Part shown: one piece after another, positions 1 to 5,964 of the stretch | Numbering within the stretch: the stretch's first letter is position 1 | Layout: each line of letters opens with the position of its first letter | Source of the DNA: Clostridiales bacterium | GTDB lineage: Bacteria > Bacillota > Clostridia > Oscillospirales > Oscillospiraceae | DNA: 5,975 nt | Direction: 5' to 3' | Assembly: GCA_902363045.1 (NCBI GenBank) | Contig: CABIYX010000062.1 | Location: 1 to 5,975, forward strand | The notes under the pieces: model-generated | Told to the model about the DNA's origin: nothing | Databases searched by the model: none | The model's input: only the letters and a program-made list of their open reading frames with translations | Made by a program: the position numbers and the translations under genes

Positions 1-2
1 TC

Positions 3-77
3 ATGAAGGATTTGGTCTCCTCTCGTGCGGTTGTTGCTCGCAACTTCAACTATAACCGATGAGACCTTATCCTTCAT
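3..77. repeat. Long imperfect inverted repeat in AT-rich left flank
   Basis: Seen: bases 3-11 pair with 69-77 (9 bp), a 2x2 T/T mismatch follows, then 14-19 pair with 61-66 (6 bp). Inside the 41-base loop, CGGTT (28-32) pairs with AACCG (54-58), and GTTG (33-36) with CAAC (41-44). The structure is therefore nested rather than a simple terminator. On the plus strand it is followed by five T (81-85). On the minus strand an ATG at 4-2 sits in the 3' arm, with AGGAG 12 bases upstream. Possible readings are a structured leader of a leftward gene that starts at the window edge, the end of a mobile element, or a poor terminator for a rightward gene ending at base 62. Nothing recognisable is encoded in the short open stretches, and the function is unknown. 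Confidence 0.5.
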
Positions 78-104
78 CCCTTTTTATTCAACTGTCCAAT
101 ATGT

Positions 105-134
105 ATTGTAGTCCTACAGAAAATGAAAAAACAA
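105..134 (-). promoter_or_regulatory. Possible leftward promoter in AT-rich flank
   Basis: Read on the minus strand, TTGTTT (134-129) is followed after 18 bases by TACAAT (110-105). The -10 matches consensus at 5 of 6 positions and the -35 at only 3 of 6. It lies just past the terminator of the 211-900 gene, and transcription would start near base 98 and run into the inverted repeat at 3-77. AT-rich DNA produces such matches by chance, so support is weak. Confidence 0.3.
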
Positions 135-135
135 T

Positions 136-168
136 AAAAAAATATCGGATCCCGCGGGGGACCCGATA
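136..168 (-). terminator. Rho-independent terminator of the TVP38-like gene
   Basis: Bases 143-153 pair with 158-168 around a GCGG loop, giving 11 pairs' length with one A/C mismatch. On the minus strand the hairpin is followed directly by seven T (142-136). It lies 43 bases past the stop codon of the leftward gene at 211-900, the right place and orientation to end that transcript. Confidence 0.85.
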
Positions 169-170
169 CC

Positions 171-200
171 AGCTTGTCGAAAAAGTCTTTTTGACAGGCT
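171..200. repeat. Near-symmetric hairpin after the TVP38-like stop codon
   Basis: AGCTTGTC (171-178) pairs with GACAGGCT (193-200) with one T/G pair; G179 is unpaired; AAAAA (180-184) pairs with TTTTT (188-192) around a 3-base loop. The A and T runs sit in the stem, so it could act as a weak terminator or an RNA 3'-end stabiliser on either strand. It lies 10 bases past the leftward stop codon and just before the stronger terminator at 136-168. From memory, similar A5/T5 hairpins recur between genes in high-GC Clostridia, so this may be one copy of a dispersed repeat; that is not checked here. Confidence 0.55.
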
Positions 201-210
201 CATAAGAGGA

Positions 211-900
211 TCAGGAGGCGCTGTTCCGCCGCAGGCGGCGGAGGATGGCGGCCTCCGCCCGGTCGCCGTACTTCATCCCCAGCAGAAAGAGGAGAAGACC
301 GGCGGCGCCGATCAGGGCCATGCCCCAGGCGGGGATGGAGAAGGAGGCGCCGCCCAGAGCGCTGGCAAAGAGGAGCCCCCAGGGCCGGGCGCACAGGATG
401 ATGCCCGCAAACCGGCGGAAGGAGATCTGGGTGAGTCCGGCCAAGATACACAGGACGTCGTCGGGAAAGAAGGGGAACAGAAAAGCCAGCACCAGAAAAA
501 TGTCCGTTTTGGCGTGGATCACGTCCAGATATTTTTCAGAGACCTTTCGGCCCACCAGGCGGGTGACCGCGTCCCGGCCCAGGCCGCGGGCCAGGGAGAA
601 CACCAGCAGCGACCCGGCGGCGACCGCGGAAAAGGTCAGCAGGAAGGAGACCCAGGTGCCGAAGAGCACTCCGCCGGCCAGGGCGGAGACGTTGCTGGGG
701 ATGGGGGCCAGGATGACGGACAGGAACTGGATCAAAAAGAAGCAGAGGTGGGAGTAGGGGGAAAAATCCTCAATATACGCCCGCAGAGACTCCTGGGAGT
801 CAACGGCGGAAAAAAATCCGCTCTGCCACAGGAACAGCCCCCCGCCAATGCACAGCAGAACGGTGAGGAGCAGAAACAGCCATTTGAACCAACGCTTCAT
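211..900 (-). CDS. TVP38/TMEM64 (VTT, DedA superfamily) membrane protein
   Basis: A 229-residue polytopic inner-membrane protein. Hydrophobic segments run at about residues 5-26, 50-67, 70-103 (probably a re-entrant or paired element), 132-155, 162-185 and 190-208. The N-terminus MKRWFKW and the basic tail RRLRR fit positive-inside topology. The core signature of the VTT domain is visible: AGGVLFG at 75-81, ARGLGR at 104-109, FPFFPDD at 142-148, then AGLTQISFRRF at 154-164. The length is usual for the family. Some DedA-superfamily proteins move polyprenyl or other phospholipids across the membrane, but the substrate of TVP38-type members is not settled and none is claimed here. The start at 900 is preferred to an upstream ATG at 987: the extra 29 residues are basic and unlike a family N-terminus, and GAGAGG stands 12-13 bases before the ATG at 900. 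The gene is single, diverges from tex and has its own terminator. An arginine usual before the FPFFP motif appears to be phenylalanine here. Confidence 0.87.
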   Translation of the reverse strand: MKRWFKWLFLLLTVLLCIGGGLFLWQSGFFSAVDSQESLRAYIEDFSPYSHLCFFLIQFLSVILAPIPSNVSALAGGVLFGTWVSFLLTFSAVAAGSLLVFSLARGLGRDAVTRLVGRKVSEKYLDVIHAKTDIFLVLAFLFPFFPDDVLCILAGLTQISFRRFAGIILCARPWGLLFASALGGASFSIPAWGMALIGAAGLLLFLLGMKYGDRAEAAILRRLRRNSAS

Positions 901-972
901 CCGTGATCGAAACCTCTCTTTGTGTTGCCGCGGCGGGGCCCGGAGAGACCGGGGAGGGCCGCTTATCGTTCT

Positions 973-1000
973 TTCATACCATACCACAGAGAAATGTAAA
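973..1000 (-). promoter_or_regulatory. Candidate promoter of the TVP38-like gene
   Basis: On the minus strand TTTACA (1000-995) is followed after 16 bases by TATGAA (978-973), and the -10 is preceded by TGG, making an extended -10 (TG-N-TATGAA). The expected leader of about 65 bases is GC-rich and holds a small hairpin, CCCGG (939-943) with CCGGG (949-953). The -10 is only a fair match, but this is the best candidate in the AT-rich island upstream of the gene. Confidence 0.45.
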
Positions 1001-1036
1001 ATTTGCGAACAATTTCTTAAAATTTGCTGAAGAAAT
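998..1036. repeat. 21-bp-spaced direct repeat and overlapping inverted repeat between divergent genes
   Basis: AAAATTTGC occurs at 998-1006 and again at 1019-1027, exactly 21 bp apart, two turns of the helix. A perfect 7-bp inverted repeat, ATTTCTT (1012-1018) and AAGAAAT (1030-1036), overlaps it. The first copy overlaps the -35 box proposed for the leftward gene. This could be a regulator binding site; AT-rich composition alone could also produce it. Confidence 0.35.
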
Positions 1037-1076
1037 ACATGGACGTCCCATCGGAGAGATTTTGCGGCGGATGCGC

Positions 1077-1105
1077 TGGACTTTTCAGCCGCCCTCCGCT
1101 AAACT
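1077..1105 (+). promoter_or_regulatory. Candidate promoter of tex
   Basis: TGGACT (1077-1082) and TAAACT (1100-1105) are separated by 17 bases, each matching its consensus box at 4 of 6 positions. Transcription would begin near 1112, leaving a leader of about 24 bases that contains the AAAGGAG ribosome binding site at 1121-1127. Spacing and placement are good and the boxes are weak. Confidence 0.42.
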
Positions 1106-1135
1106 ATGGGGGAGTAAAGCAAAGGAGCATCGCCC

Positions 1136-3283
1136 ATGAATGATCTGATCCAAACGCTGGCCCGGGAGCTGGACACCTCCCCGGAGTATGTGGAAAATGT
1201 AGTCCGTCTGATCGATGAGGGGGCTACCATCCCCTTCATCGCCCGCTACCGGAAGGAGCTGCACGGCTCTATGGATGACCAGCTGCTGCGCCGGCTGGCC
1301 GACCGGCTGCAATATCTCCGGGGCCTGGCCGCCCGGAAGGAGGAGGTCCGCGCCGCCATCGAGGGGCAGGGCAAGCTCACCGAGGCCCTGGCCGCCGCCC
1401 TTGACGCCGCCGCCACCCTGGCGGAGGTGGAGGACCTGTACCGCCCCTATAAGCAGAAGCGGCGCACCCGCGCCTCCATGGCCCGTGAGAGGGGGCTGGA
1501 GCCACTGGCCGCCCTGGCCGGGGCCAGAGGTCCCGCCGTGGATCTGGAGCGGGCCGCGCGGGACTATGTGGACCCGGAAAAGGGGGTGGAAACGGTGGAG
1601 GCCGCCCTCCAGGGGGCCAGCGATATTCTGGCCGAGGAGATCTCCGACCGGGCCGACCTGCGGAAGGAGCTGCGTCAGCTGTATCTCCGCCTGGGCGTGC
1701 TGACCTCGAAGGCGGCGGAGAAGGAGCCGGAGGACAGCGTCTACCGCCTGTACTACGACTTCAAGTGCCCGGTGAGCCGGGTCCAGGGCTATCAGACGCT
1801 GGCCATCAACCGCGGGGAGCGGGAGAAGCTGCTGAAGGTATCGGTGGAGCTGGACCCCGAGACTGCCCAGGTGGCGGTCCGGCGGATGAGCGTTCCGGGG
1901 GCGGCCGCCATGGAATTTGTCCGGGGGGCGGCGGACGACGCCTGGGAACGGCTGCTCCAGCCCTCTCTGGAGCGGGAGCTCCGAGCTTACCTCACCGAGC
2001 AGGCCGACGAGGGGGCCATCCGCACCTTTGCGCTGAATTTGAAGCCCCTGCTGATGCAGCCCCCGGTGAAGGGCCGGGTGACCATGGGCCTCGACCCCGG
2101 CTACCGCATGGGGTGCAAGGTGGCGGTGGTGGACGGCACCGGAAAGGTGCTGGACACCGCGGTGGTCTATCCCACCCACGGTCCGCGGCAGAGGGAGGAG
2201 GCCATCACACGGCTGTCCCAGCTGGTGCGGAAGCACGGGGTGGAGCACATCGCCATCGGCAATGGAACGGCCAGCCGGGAGACGGAGCAGGCGGCGGTGG
2301 AGCTCATCCACCGCCTGGGGGGCGGTCTGAGCTATATGATCGTCAGCGAGGCGGGGGCGTCGGTGTACTCCGCCAGCAAGCTGGCCGCCGAGGAATTTCC
2401 GGAGTACGATGTGAACCTGAGAAGCGCCGTGTCCATCGCACGGCGGCTCCAGGATCCCCTGGCCGAGCTGGTGGAGATCGATCCCAAGGCCATCGGCGTG
2501 GGACAGTATCAGCACGATATGCCCCAGGCCCGCCTGGGGGAGGCGCTGGACGGCGTGGTGGAGGACTGCGTCAACGCCGTGGGGGTGGACGCGAATACCG
2601 CGTCGCCCTCTCTGCTCCAGCGGGTGTCCGGCCTCACCGCCGCCACCGCCCGGAATCTGGTGAAGTACCGGGAGGAGCACGGGGCCTTCACCGCCCGGAA
2701 GCAGCTGCTGAAGGTGCCCAAGCTGGGCCCCAAGGCGTACGAGCAGTGCGCCGGCTTCCTCCGGGTGCCGGAGAGCACCTCCATTCTGGACCACACCGGC
2801 GTCCACCCGGAGAGCTACGGCGCGGCGGAGAAGCTGCTGGCCGCCTGCGGCTATACCCGGACGGACGTGGAGGCAGGCGGGCTGGAGGAGCTGAAGACCC
2901 GGGCGGAGGCCATCGGACTGGACCGGCTGGCGGAGACCTGCGGCGCGGGAGCGCCCACCCTGGCGGACATCATCCGGGAGCTGATGAAGCCCGGACGGGA
3001 CCCCCGGGATGAGCTGCCCGCCCCCATCCTCCGCACCGACGTGATGGAGCTGAAGGACCTGAAGCCGGGGATGGAGCTCCAGGGCACCGTCCGCAACGTC
3101 ATCGATTTCGGCGTCTTTGTGGACATCGGCGTCCACCAGGACGGCCTGGTCCACATCAGCCGCCTGCCCCGCCGGGTGAAGCACCCCTCCGAGCTGCTGG
3201 CCGTGGGGGATGTGATCACCGTCTGGGTGGTGGATGTGGAGGAAAAACGGGGGCGCATCGGACTGACCATGTGCCGCCCGTGA
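1136..3283 (+). CDS. tex: Tex, S1-domain transcription accessory protein
   Basis: A 715-residue cytoplasmic nucleic-acid-binding protein, close to the usual length for the Tex/YdcI family. The N-terminal helical region carries the family hallmark TIPFIARYRKE at 31-41 and DLYRPYKQKRRTRASMARERG at 100-120. The YqgF-like (RNase H fold) domain spans about 315-440, with MGLDPGYRMGCKVAVVD (317-333), IAIGNGTASRETE (372-384) and VSEAGASVYSASKLA (403-417), followed by DPKAIGVGQYQHDM (449-462). A helix-hairpin-helix region lies near 490-540, including HGAFTARKQLLKVPKLGPKAYEQ in two adjoining blocks. The C-terminal S1 RNA-binding domain, about 645-713, includes GTVRNVIDFGVFVDIGVHQ. Tex is an RNA and DNA binder linked to transcription control in several bacteria; its exact molecular job is unsettled. 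The start is fixed by AAAGGAG at 1121-1127, eight bases before the ATG. The frame is intact and no domain is missing. It leads into pcrA with a 77-base gap. Confidence 0.97.
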   Translation: MNDLIQTLARELDTSPEYVENVVRLIDEGATIPFIARYRKELHGSMDDQLLRRLADRLQYLRGLAARKEEVRAAIEGQGKLTEALAAALDAAATLAEVEDLYRPYKQKRRTRASMARERGLEPLAALAGARGPAVDLERAARDYVDPEKGVETVEAALQGASDILAEEISDRADLRKELRQLYLRLGVLTSKAAEKEPEDSVYRLYYDFKCPVSRVQGYQTLAINRGEREKLLKVSVELDPETAQVAVRRMSVPGAAAMEFVRGAADDAWERLLQPSLERELRAYLTEQADEGAIRTFALNLKPLLMQPPVKGRVTMGLDPGYRMGCKVAVVDGTGKVLDTAVVYPTHGPRQREEAITRLSQLVRKHGVEHIAIGNGTASRETEQAAVELIHRLGGGLSYMIVSEAGASVYSASKLAAEEFPEYDVNLRSAVSIARRLQDPLAELVEIDPKAIGVGQYQHDMPQARLGEALDGVVEDCVNAVGVDANTASPSLLQRVSGLTAATARNLVKYREEHGAFTARKQLLKVPKLGPKAYEQCAGFLRVPESTSILDHTGVHPESYGAAEKLLAACGYTRTDVEAGGLEELKTRAEAIGLDRLAETCGAGAPTLADIIRELMKPGRDPRDELPAPILRTDVMELKDLKPGMELQGTVRNVIDFGVFVDIGVHQDGLVHISRLPRRVKHPSELLAVGDVITVWVVDVEEKRGRIGLTMCRP

Positions 3284-3312
3284 GGGGGCGCGGTTGACCG
3301 GAGGCCCCTTTT
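3283..3312 (+). terminator. Possible weak terminator after tex, overlapping the pcrA promoter
   Basis: GGGGC (3285-3289) pairs with GCCCC (3304-3308), extended by a G/T and an A-T pair. An inner CGG (3291-3293) and CCG (3298-3300) enclose a TTGA loop, and four T follow (3309-3312). The outer stem begins at the last base of the tex stop codon. The internal bulge and short T run make it a weak terminator at best, so some read-through into pcrA is expected. Confidence 0.35.
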
Positions 3313-3322
3313 CGGGTACAAT
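3294..3322 (+). promoter_or_regulatory. Sigma-A promoter of pcrA
   Basis: TTGACC (3294-3299) and TACAAT (3317-3322) are separated by exactly 17 bases, each matching its consensus box at 5 of 6 positions. It is the best promoter in the window. Transcription would start near 3329, giving a leader of about 30 bases before the ATG at 3361. The -35 box begins 11 bases after the tex stop codon and lies within the loop of the terminator-like hairpin at 3283-3312. Confidence 0.8.
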
Positions 3323-3360
3323 GAGACGATACCACACTGGATGAAGGAATGAGAGATACC

Positions 3361-5856
3361 ATGCTGGACCATGAACAGGAACTTCGATTTTGCAAGGCGC
3401 GCCGGGCGGCCATCGCCCGGGAGTTTGCCCGGCTGAACCCGGAGCAGCAGCGTGCGGTGCTGGCCACCGAGGGGCCGCTGCTGCTGCTGGCCGGGGCGGG
3501 GAGCGGTAAGACCACCGTGCTCATCCACCGCATCGCCAACCTGATGAAATACGGAAGGGGCTCTGACAGTCCGGAGGTCCCCCAGTGGGTGACCGGGGAC
3601 GACCTGACCTTTTTGGAGGGATACGCCGCCACGGGGCAGGGGGACAGGGAACGGCAGGAGCGGCTGTGCCGCCTGGACCCGGCGGTCCCCTGGTCCATCC
3701 TGGCTATCACCTTTACCAACAAGGCAGCCGGGGAACTGAAGGACCGTCTGGCCGCACTGTTGGGGCCGGGGGCGGAGGATATATGGGCCTCCACCTTCCA
3801 CTCCGCCTGTGTGCGCATCCTGCGCCGGGATATTGAGCGGCTGGGCTTCGCCTCCTCCTTCACCATCTACGACACGGACGACTCCCTGCGGGTCATCAAG
3901 GACTGTTTGAAGGACCTGGATCTGGACGAGAAGCAGTTCCAGCCCCGGACGGTGCTGGGCTATCTCTCCCGGGCCAAGGACGCCATGAAGCTGGCCGACC
4001 AGTATCTGGCCGAGTGCGAGAAGGCGGGGGACTACCGCCTGACCAAGATCGCCAAGGTCTATGTGGAGTACCAGCGCCGCCTTTGGGAGGCCAACGCGCT
4101 GGATTTTGACGACATCATCCTCCACACTGTGCGCCTGCTCCAGCAGTTTGATGACGTACGGGAGTATTACCAGAAAAAATTCCGATATGTACTCATTGAC
4201 GAGTATCAGGACACCAATAACCTGCAATATCTGCTGGCCTCCACCCTGGCGGGAGGGTACGAAAACTTCTGCGTGGTGGGCGACGATGACCAGTCCATCT
4301 ATCGCTTCCGGGGGGCCACCATTGAGAATATCCTCTCCTTCGAGAAGCAGTATCCCGGCTGCCGCACCATCCGCCTGGAGGAGAATTACCGCTCCACCCG
4401 GCACATCCTGGAGGCGTCCAACGCCGTGATCCGCAATAACCAGGGGCGCAAGGGGAAGGAACTGTGGACCCGGGCAGGGGAGGGGGAGAAGCTCCACCTG
4501 TACACCGCCATGAATGAGAACGACGAGGCGCGGTATGTGGCCGAGCAGGTGATGGAGGATTACAGCCAGGGCCGGCCCTGGAAGGACCACGCAGTCCTCT
4601 ACCGGATGAACGCCCAGTCCAACCAGCTGGAGCAGGCCTTCAAGCGAAACGGTATCCCCTACCGGATCATCGGGGGCACCCGCTTCTTCGACCGGGCGGA
4701 GGTCAAGGATATGATCGCCTATCTGGCCGTCCTCAACAATCCGGAGGACGATCTGCGCCTCACCCGGATCATCAACAACCCGCCGCGGGGGATCGGGGCC
4801 AGGACAGTGGAGACCGCCCAGGCCATCGCCCGGCGGGACGGCAGCTCCCTGTACGCTGTGATCGACAACGCCCGGATGTATCCGGAGCTGGAGCGGTCGG
4901 CGGCCAAGCTGGCGGCCTTCACCAATCTGATGGGGGAGCTGTCCGTCCTGCTCACCCAGCTGCCTCTGGACCAGTTCTATGAGGAGTTGATCCTGCGGAC
5001 CGGCTACGCCGCCATGCTGGAGACCAAGAATACGGTGGAGGACCGCACCCGGCTGGAGAACGTGCGGGAGCTGCTCACCTCCATCCACGGCTATCTGGAA
5101 AACGCAGGGGAGGAGCCATCGCTGGCGGGCTTCCTGGACGAGATCGCCCTGTATACCGACCTGGACAACCACGACCCGGATCAGGACTGCGTGGTGATGA
5201 TGACCATGCACTCCGCCAAGGGGCTGGAGTTCCCTGTGGTCTTTGTGGTGGGGGCCGAGGAGGGCATCTTCCCCGGCATCCGGGCCATCGGCGAGCAGGA
5301 TGAGATGGAGGAAGAACGGCGGCTGTGCTATGTGGCCATGACCCGGGCCAAGGAGCGGCTGTACCTCACCTGCGCCGGTCAGCGGATGCTGTTCGGGCGC
5401 ACCAGCTCCAACCGGCCCTCCCGCTTTCTGGACGAGATCCCGCCGGAGCATCTGGAGCGGTCCGGCCGCAGCTTTCTGGACGACGGCTGGGGAGGTATGC
5501 CCAGCCGGACCTCCAGCTATGGCGGCTATGGGACGCGGGCGGCCCAGGGAAGCCGCAGCCCGTATGACCAGCGGCCCCAGTACGCCGGGAGCCAGCCCTC
5601 CTACGGCGGATTTGTCCAGGCCATGTCGGGGGAGGACCGGAGAAGAACGGCTGCCCGCCCTACCGCCCCAGCGGCCCCGGCAGCCAGCTTCCAGAAGGGA
5701 GACATGGTGCGGCATAAGGCCTTTGGCCAGGGGATGATCCTCTCCATTCAGAAGATGGGGGGCGACGCCCTGGTGGAGATCGCCTTTGACAACGTGGGCA
5801 CCAAGCGGCTGATGCTGAAATCGGCCTCCGCCCACATGAGCAAGGTATCGACATAA
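3361..5856 (+). CDS. pcrA: PcrA/UvrD-type superfamily 1A DNA helicase
   Basis: An 831-residue ATP-dependent 3'-5' DNA helicase, expected to act in repair, clearing of recombination intermediates and stalled RNA polymerase, and plasmid replication. All SF1A motifs are present: Q-region LNPEQQRAV (25-33), Walker A GAGSGKT (45-51), motif Ia ITFTNKAA (116-123), TFHSACVRIL (145-154), Walker B LIDEYQDTN (278-286), motif III VGDDDQSIYRFRGA (306-319), motif IV ENYRST (341-346), motif V MTMHSAKGLEF (614-624) and motif VI YVAMTRAKERL (657-667). A Gly/Ser/Tyr-rich linker (about 701-776) joins to a C-terminal Tudor-like domain (777-825, GDMVRHKAFGQGMIL), the PcrA domain that binds RNA polymerase. About 41 extra residues lie between motifs I and Ia. 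An in-frame ATG at 3349 would add four residues, but the AAGGA at 3344-3348 abuts it directly; spacing to 3361 is 12, so 3361 is preferred. It is longer than the usual 720-750 residues because of the insertion and linker. Confidence 0.95.
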   Translation: MLDHEQELRFCKARRAAIAREFARLNPEQQRAVLATEGPLLLLAGAGSGKTTVLIHRIANLMKYGRGSDSPEVPQWVTGDDLTFLEGYAATGQGDRERQERLCRLDPAVPWSILAITFTNKAAGELKDRLAALLGPGAEDIWASTFHSACVRILRRDIERLGFASSFTIYDTDDSLRVIKDCLKDLDLDEKQFQPRTVLGYLSRAKDAMKLADQYLAECEKAGDYRLTKIAKVYVEYQRRLWEANALDFDDIILHTVRLLQQFDDVREYYQKKFRYVLIDEYQDTNNLQYLLASTLAGGYENFCVVGDDDQSIYRFRGATIENILSFEKQYPGCRTIRLEENYRSTRHILEASNAVIRNNQGRKGKELWTRAGEGEKLHLYTAMNENDEARYVAEQVMEDYSQGRPWKDHAVLYRMNAQSNQLEQAFKRNGIPYRIIGGTRFFDRAEVKDMIAYLAVLNNPEDDLRLTRIINNPPRGIGARTVETAQAIARRDGSSLYAVIDNARMYPELERSAAKLAAFTNLMGELSVLLTQLPLDQFYEELILRTGYAAMLETKNTVEDRTRLENVRELLTSIHGYLENAGEEPSLAGFLDEIALYTDLDNHDPDQDCVVMMTMHSAKGLEFPVVFVVGAEEGIFPGIRAIGEQDEMEEERRLCYVAMTRAKERLYLTCAGQRMLFGRTSSNRPSRFLDEIPPEHLERSGRSFLDDGWGGMPSRTSSYGGYGTRAAQGSRSPYDQRPQYAGSQPSYGGFVQAMSGEDRRRTAARPTAPAAPAASFQKGDMVRHKAFGQGMILSIQKMGGDALVEIAFDNVGTKRLMLKSASAHMSKVST

Positions 5857-5909
5857 CGGCATGACCACAACAGAGGGCCCGCCGCGTCCGCGGCTGCATC
5901 TGGTAAGCT

Positions 5910-5950
5910 AAAAGTAGACACTCACAAAGCGGGTGAGTGTCTACTTTTTT
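5910..5950 (+). terminator. Strong terminator after pcrA, likely bidirectional
   Basis: AAAAGTAGACACTCAC (5910-5925) pairs perfectly with 5933-5948 over 16 bp around the 7-base loop AAAGCGG. The T run continues to 5950. It lies 53 bases past the pcrA stop codon. The A run on the left arm gives four T on the minus strand, so it could also stop a leftward transcript. A perfect palindrome of this kind could instead be a mobile-element end, but the terminator reading is simpler. Confidence 0.88.
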
Positions 5951-5955
5951 ATATC

Positions 5956-5964
5956 TGTTAAAAT
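5956..5964 (+). promoter_or_regulatory. Possible extended -10 of a gene beyond the right edge
   Basis: TGTTAAAAT fits an extended -10 (TG-N-TAAAAT, 5 of 6 matches). No convincing -35 box stands 16-18 bases upstream, where the terminator stem lies. The last bases, AGGAATAGAGG, are purine-rich like a ribosome binding region, so a gene may start just outside the window. Too little sequence remains to say more. Confidence 0.25.

Noticed and set aside
245..906. Plus-strand frames antisense to the TVP38-like gene
   Set aside because: Basic, low-complexity products with no motif, while the minus strand shows membrane segments, family motifs and a correctly placed terminator.
901..987. N-terminal extension of the TVP38-like protein to an ATG at 987
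   Set aside because: It would overlap the candidate -10 element and add a basic 29-residue tail unlike the family. The ATG at 900 has a nearby GAGAGG and begins a normal signal-anchor-like segment.
1765..3012. A 415-codon plus-strand frame inside tex
   Set aside because: Very Gly/Arg/Pro-rich out-of-frame translation, typical of the +1 or +2 frame in GC-rich genes, and fully contained in tex.
1085..3337. A 750-codon antisense open frame across tex
   Set aside because: It is a codon-bias shadow of tex, whose motifs are continuous on the plus strand. The antisense product is low-complexity and has no recognisable domain.
2851..5868. A 1005-codon open frame antisense to the end of tex and nearly all of pcrA
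   Set aside because: The product is a Gly/Leu/Pro/His/Gln-rich sequence with no family motif, and its codons are the mirror of the strong third-position GC bias of pcrA, which removes stop codons from that frame. No ribosome site or promoter precedes it.
5861..5911. A 16-residue frame (MTTTEGPPRPRLHLVS) just after pcrA
   Set aside because: No well-placed ribosome site. It could be the start of a gene cut off by the palindrome at 5910, but there is no independent support, and GC-rich spacer sequence readily opens such short frames.
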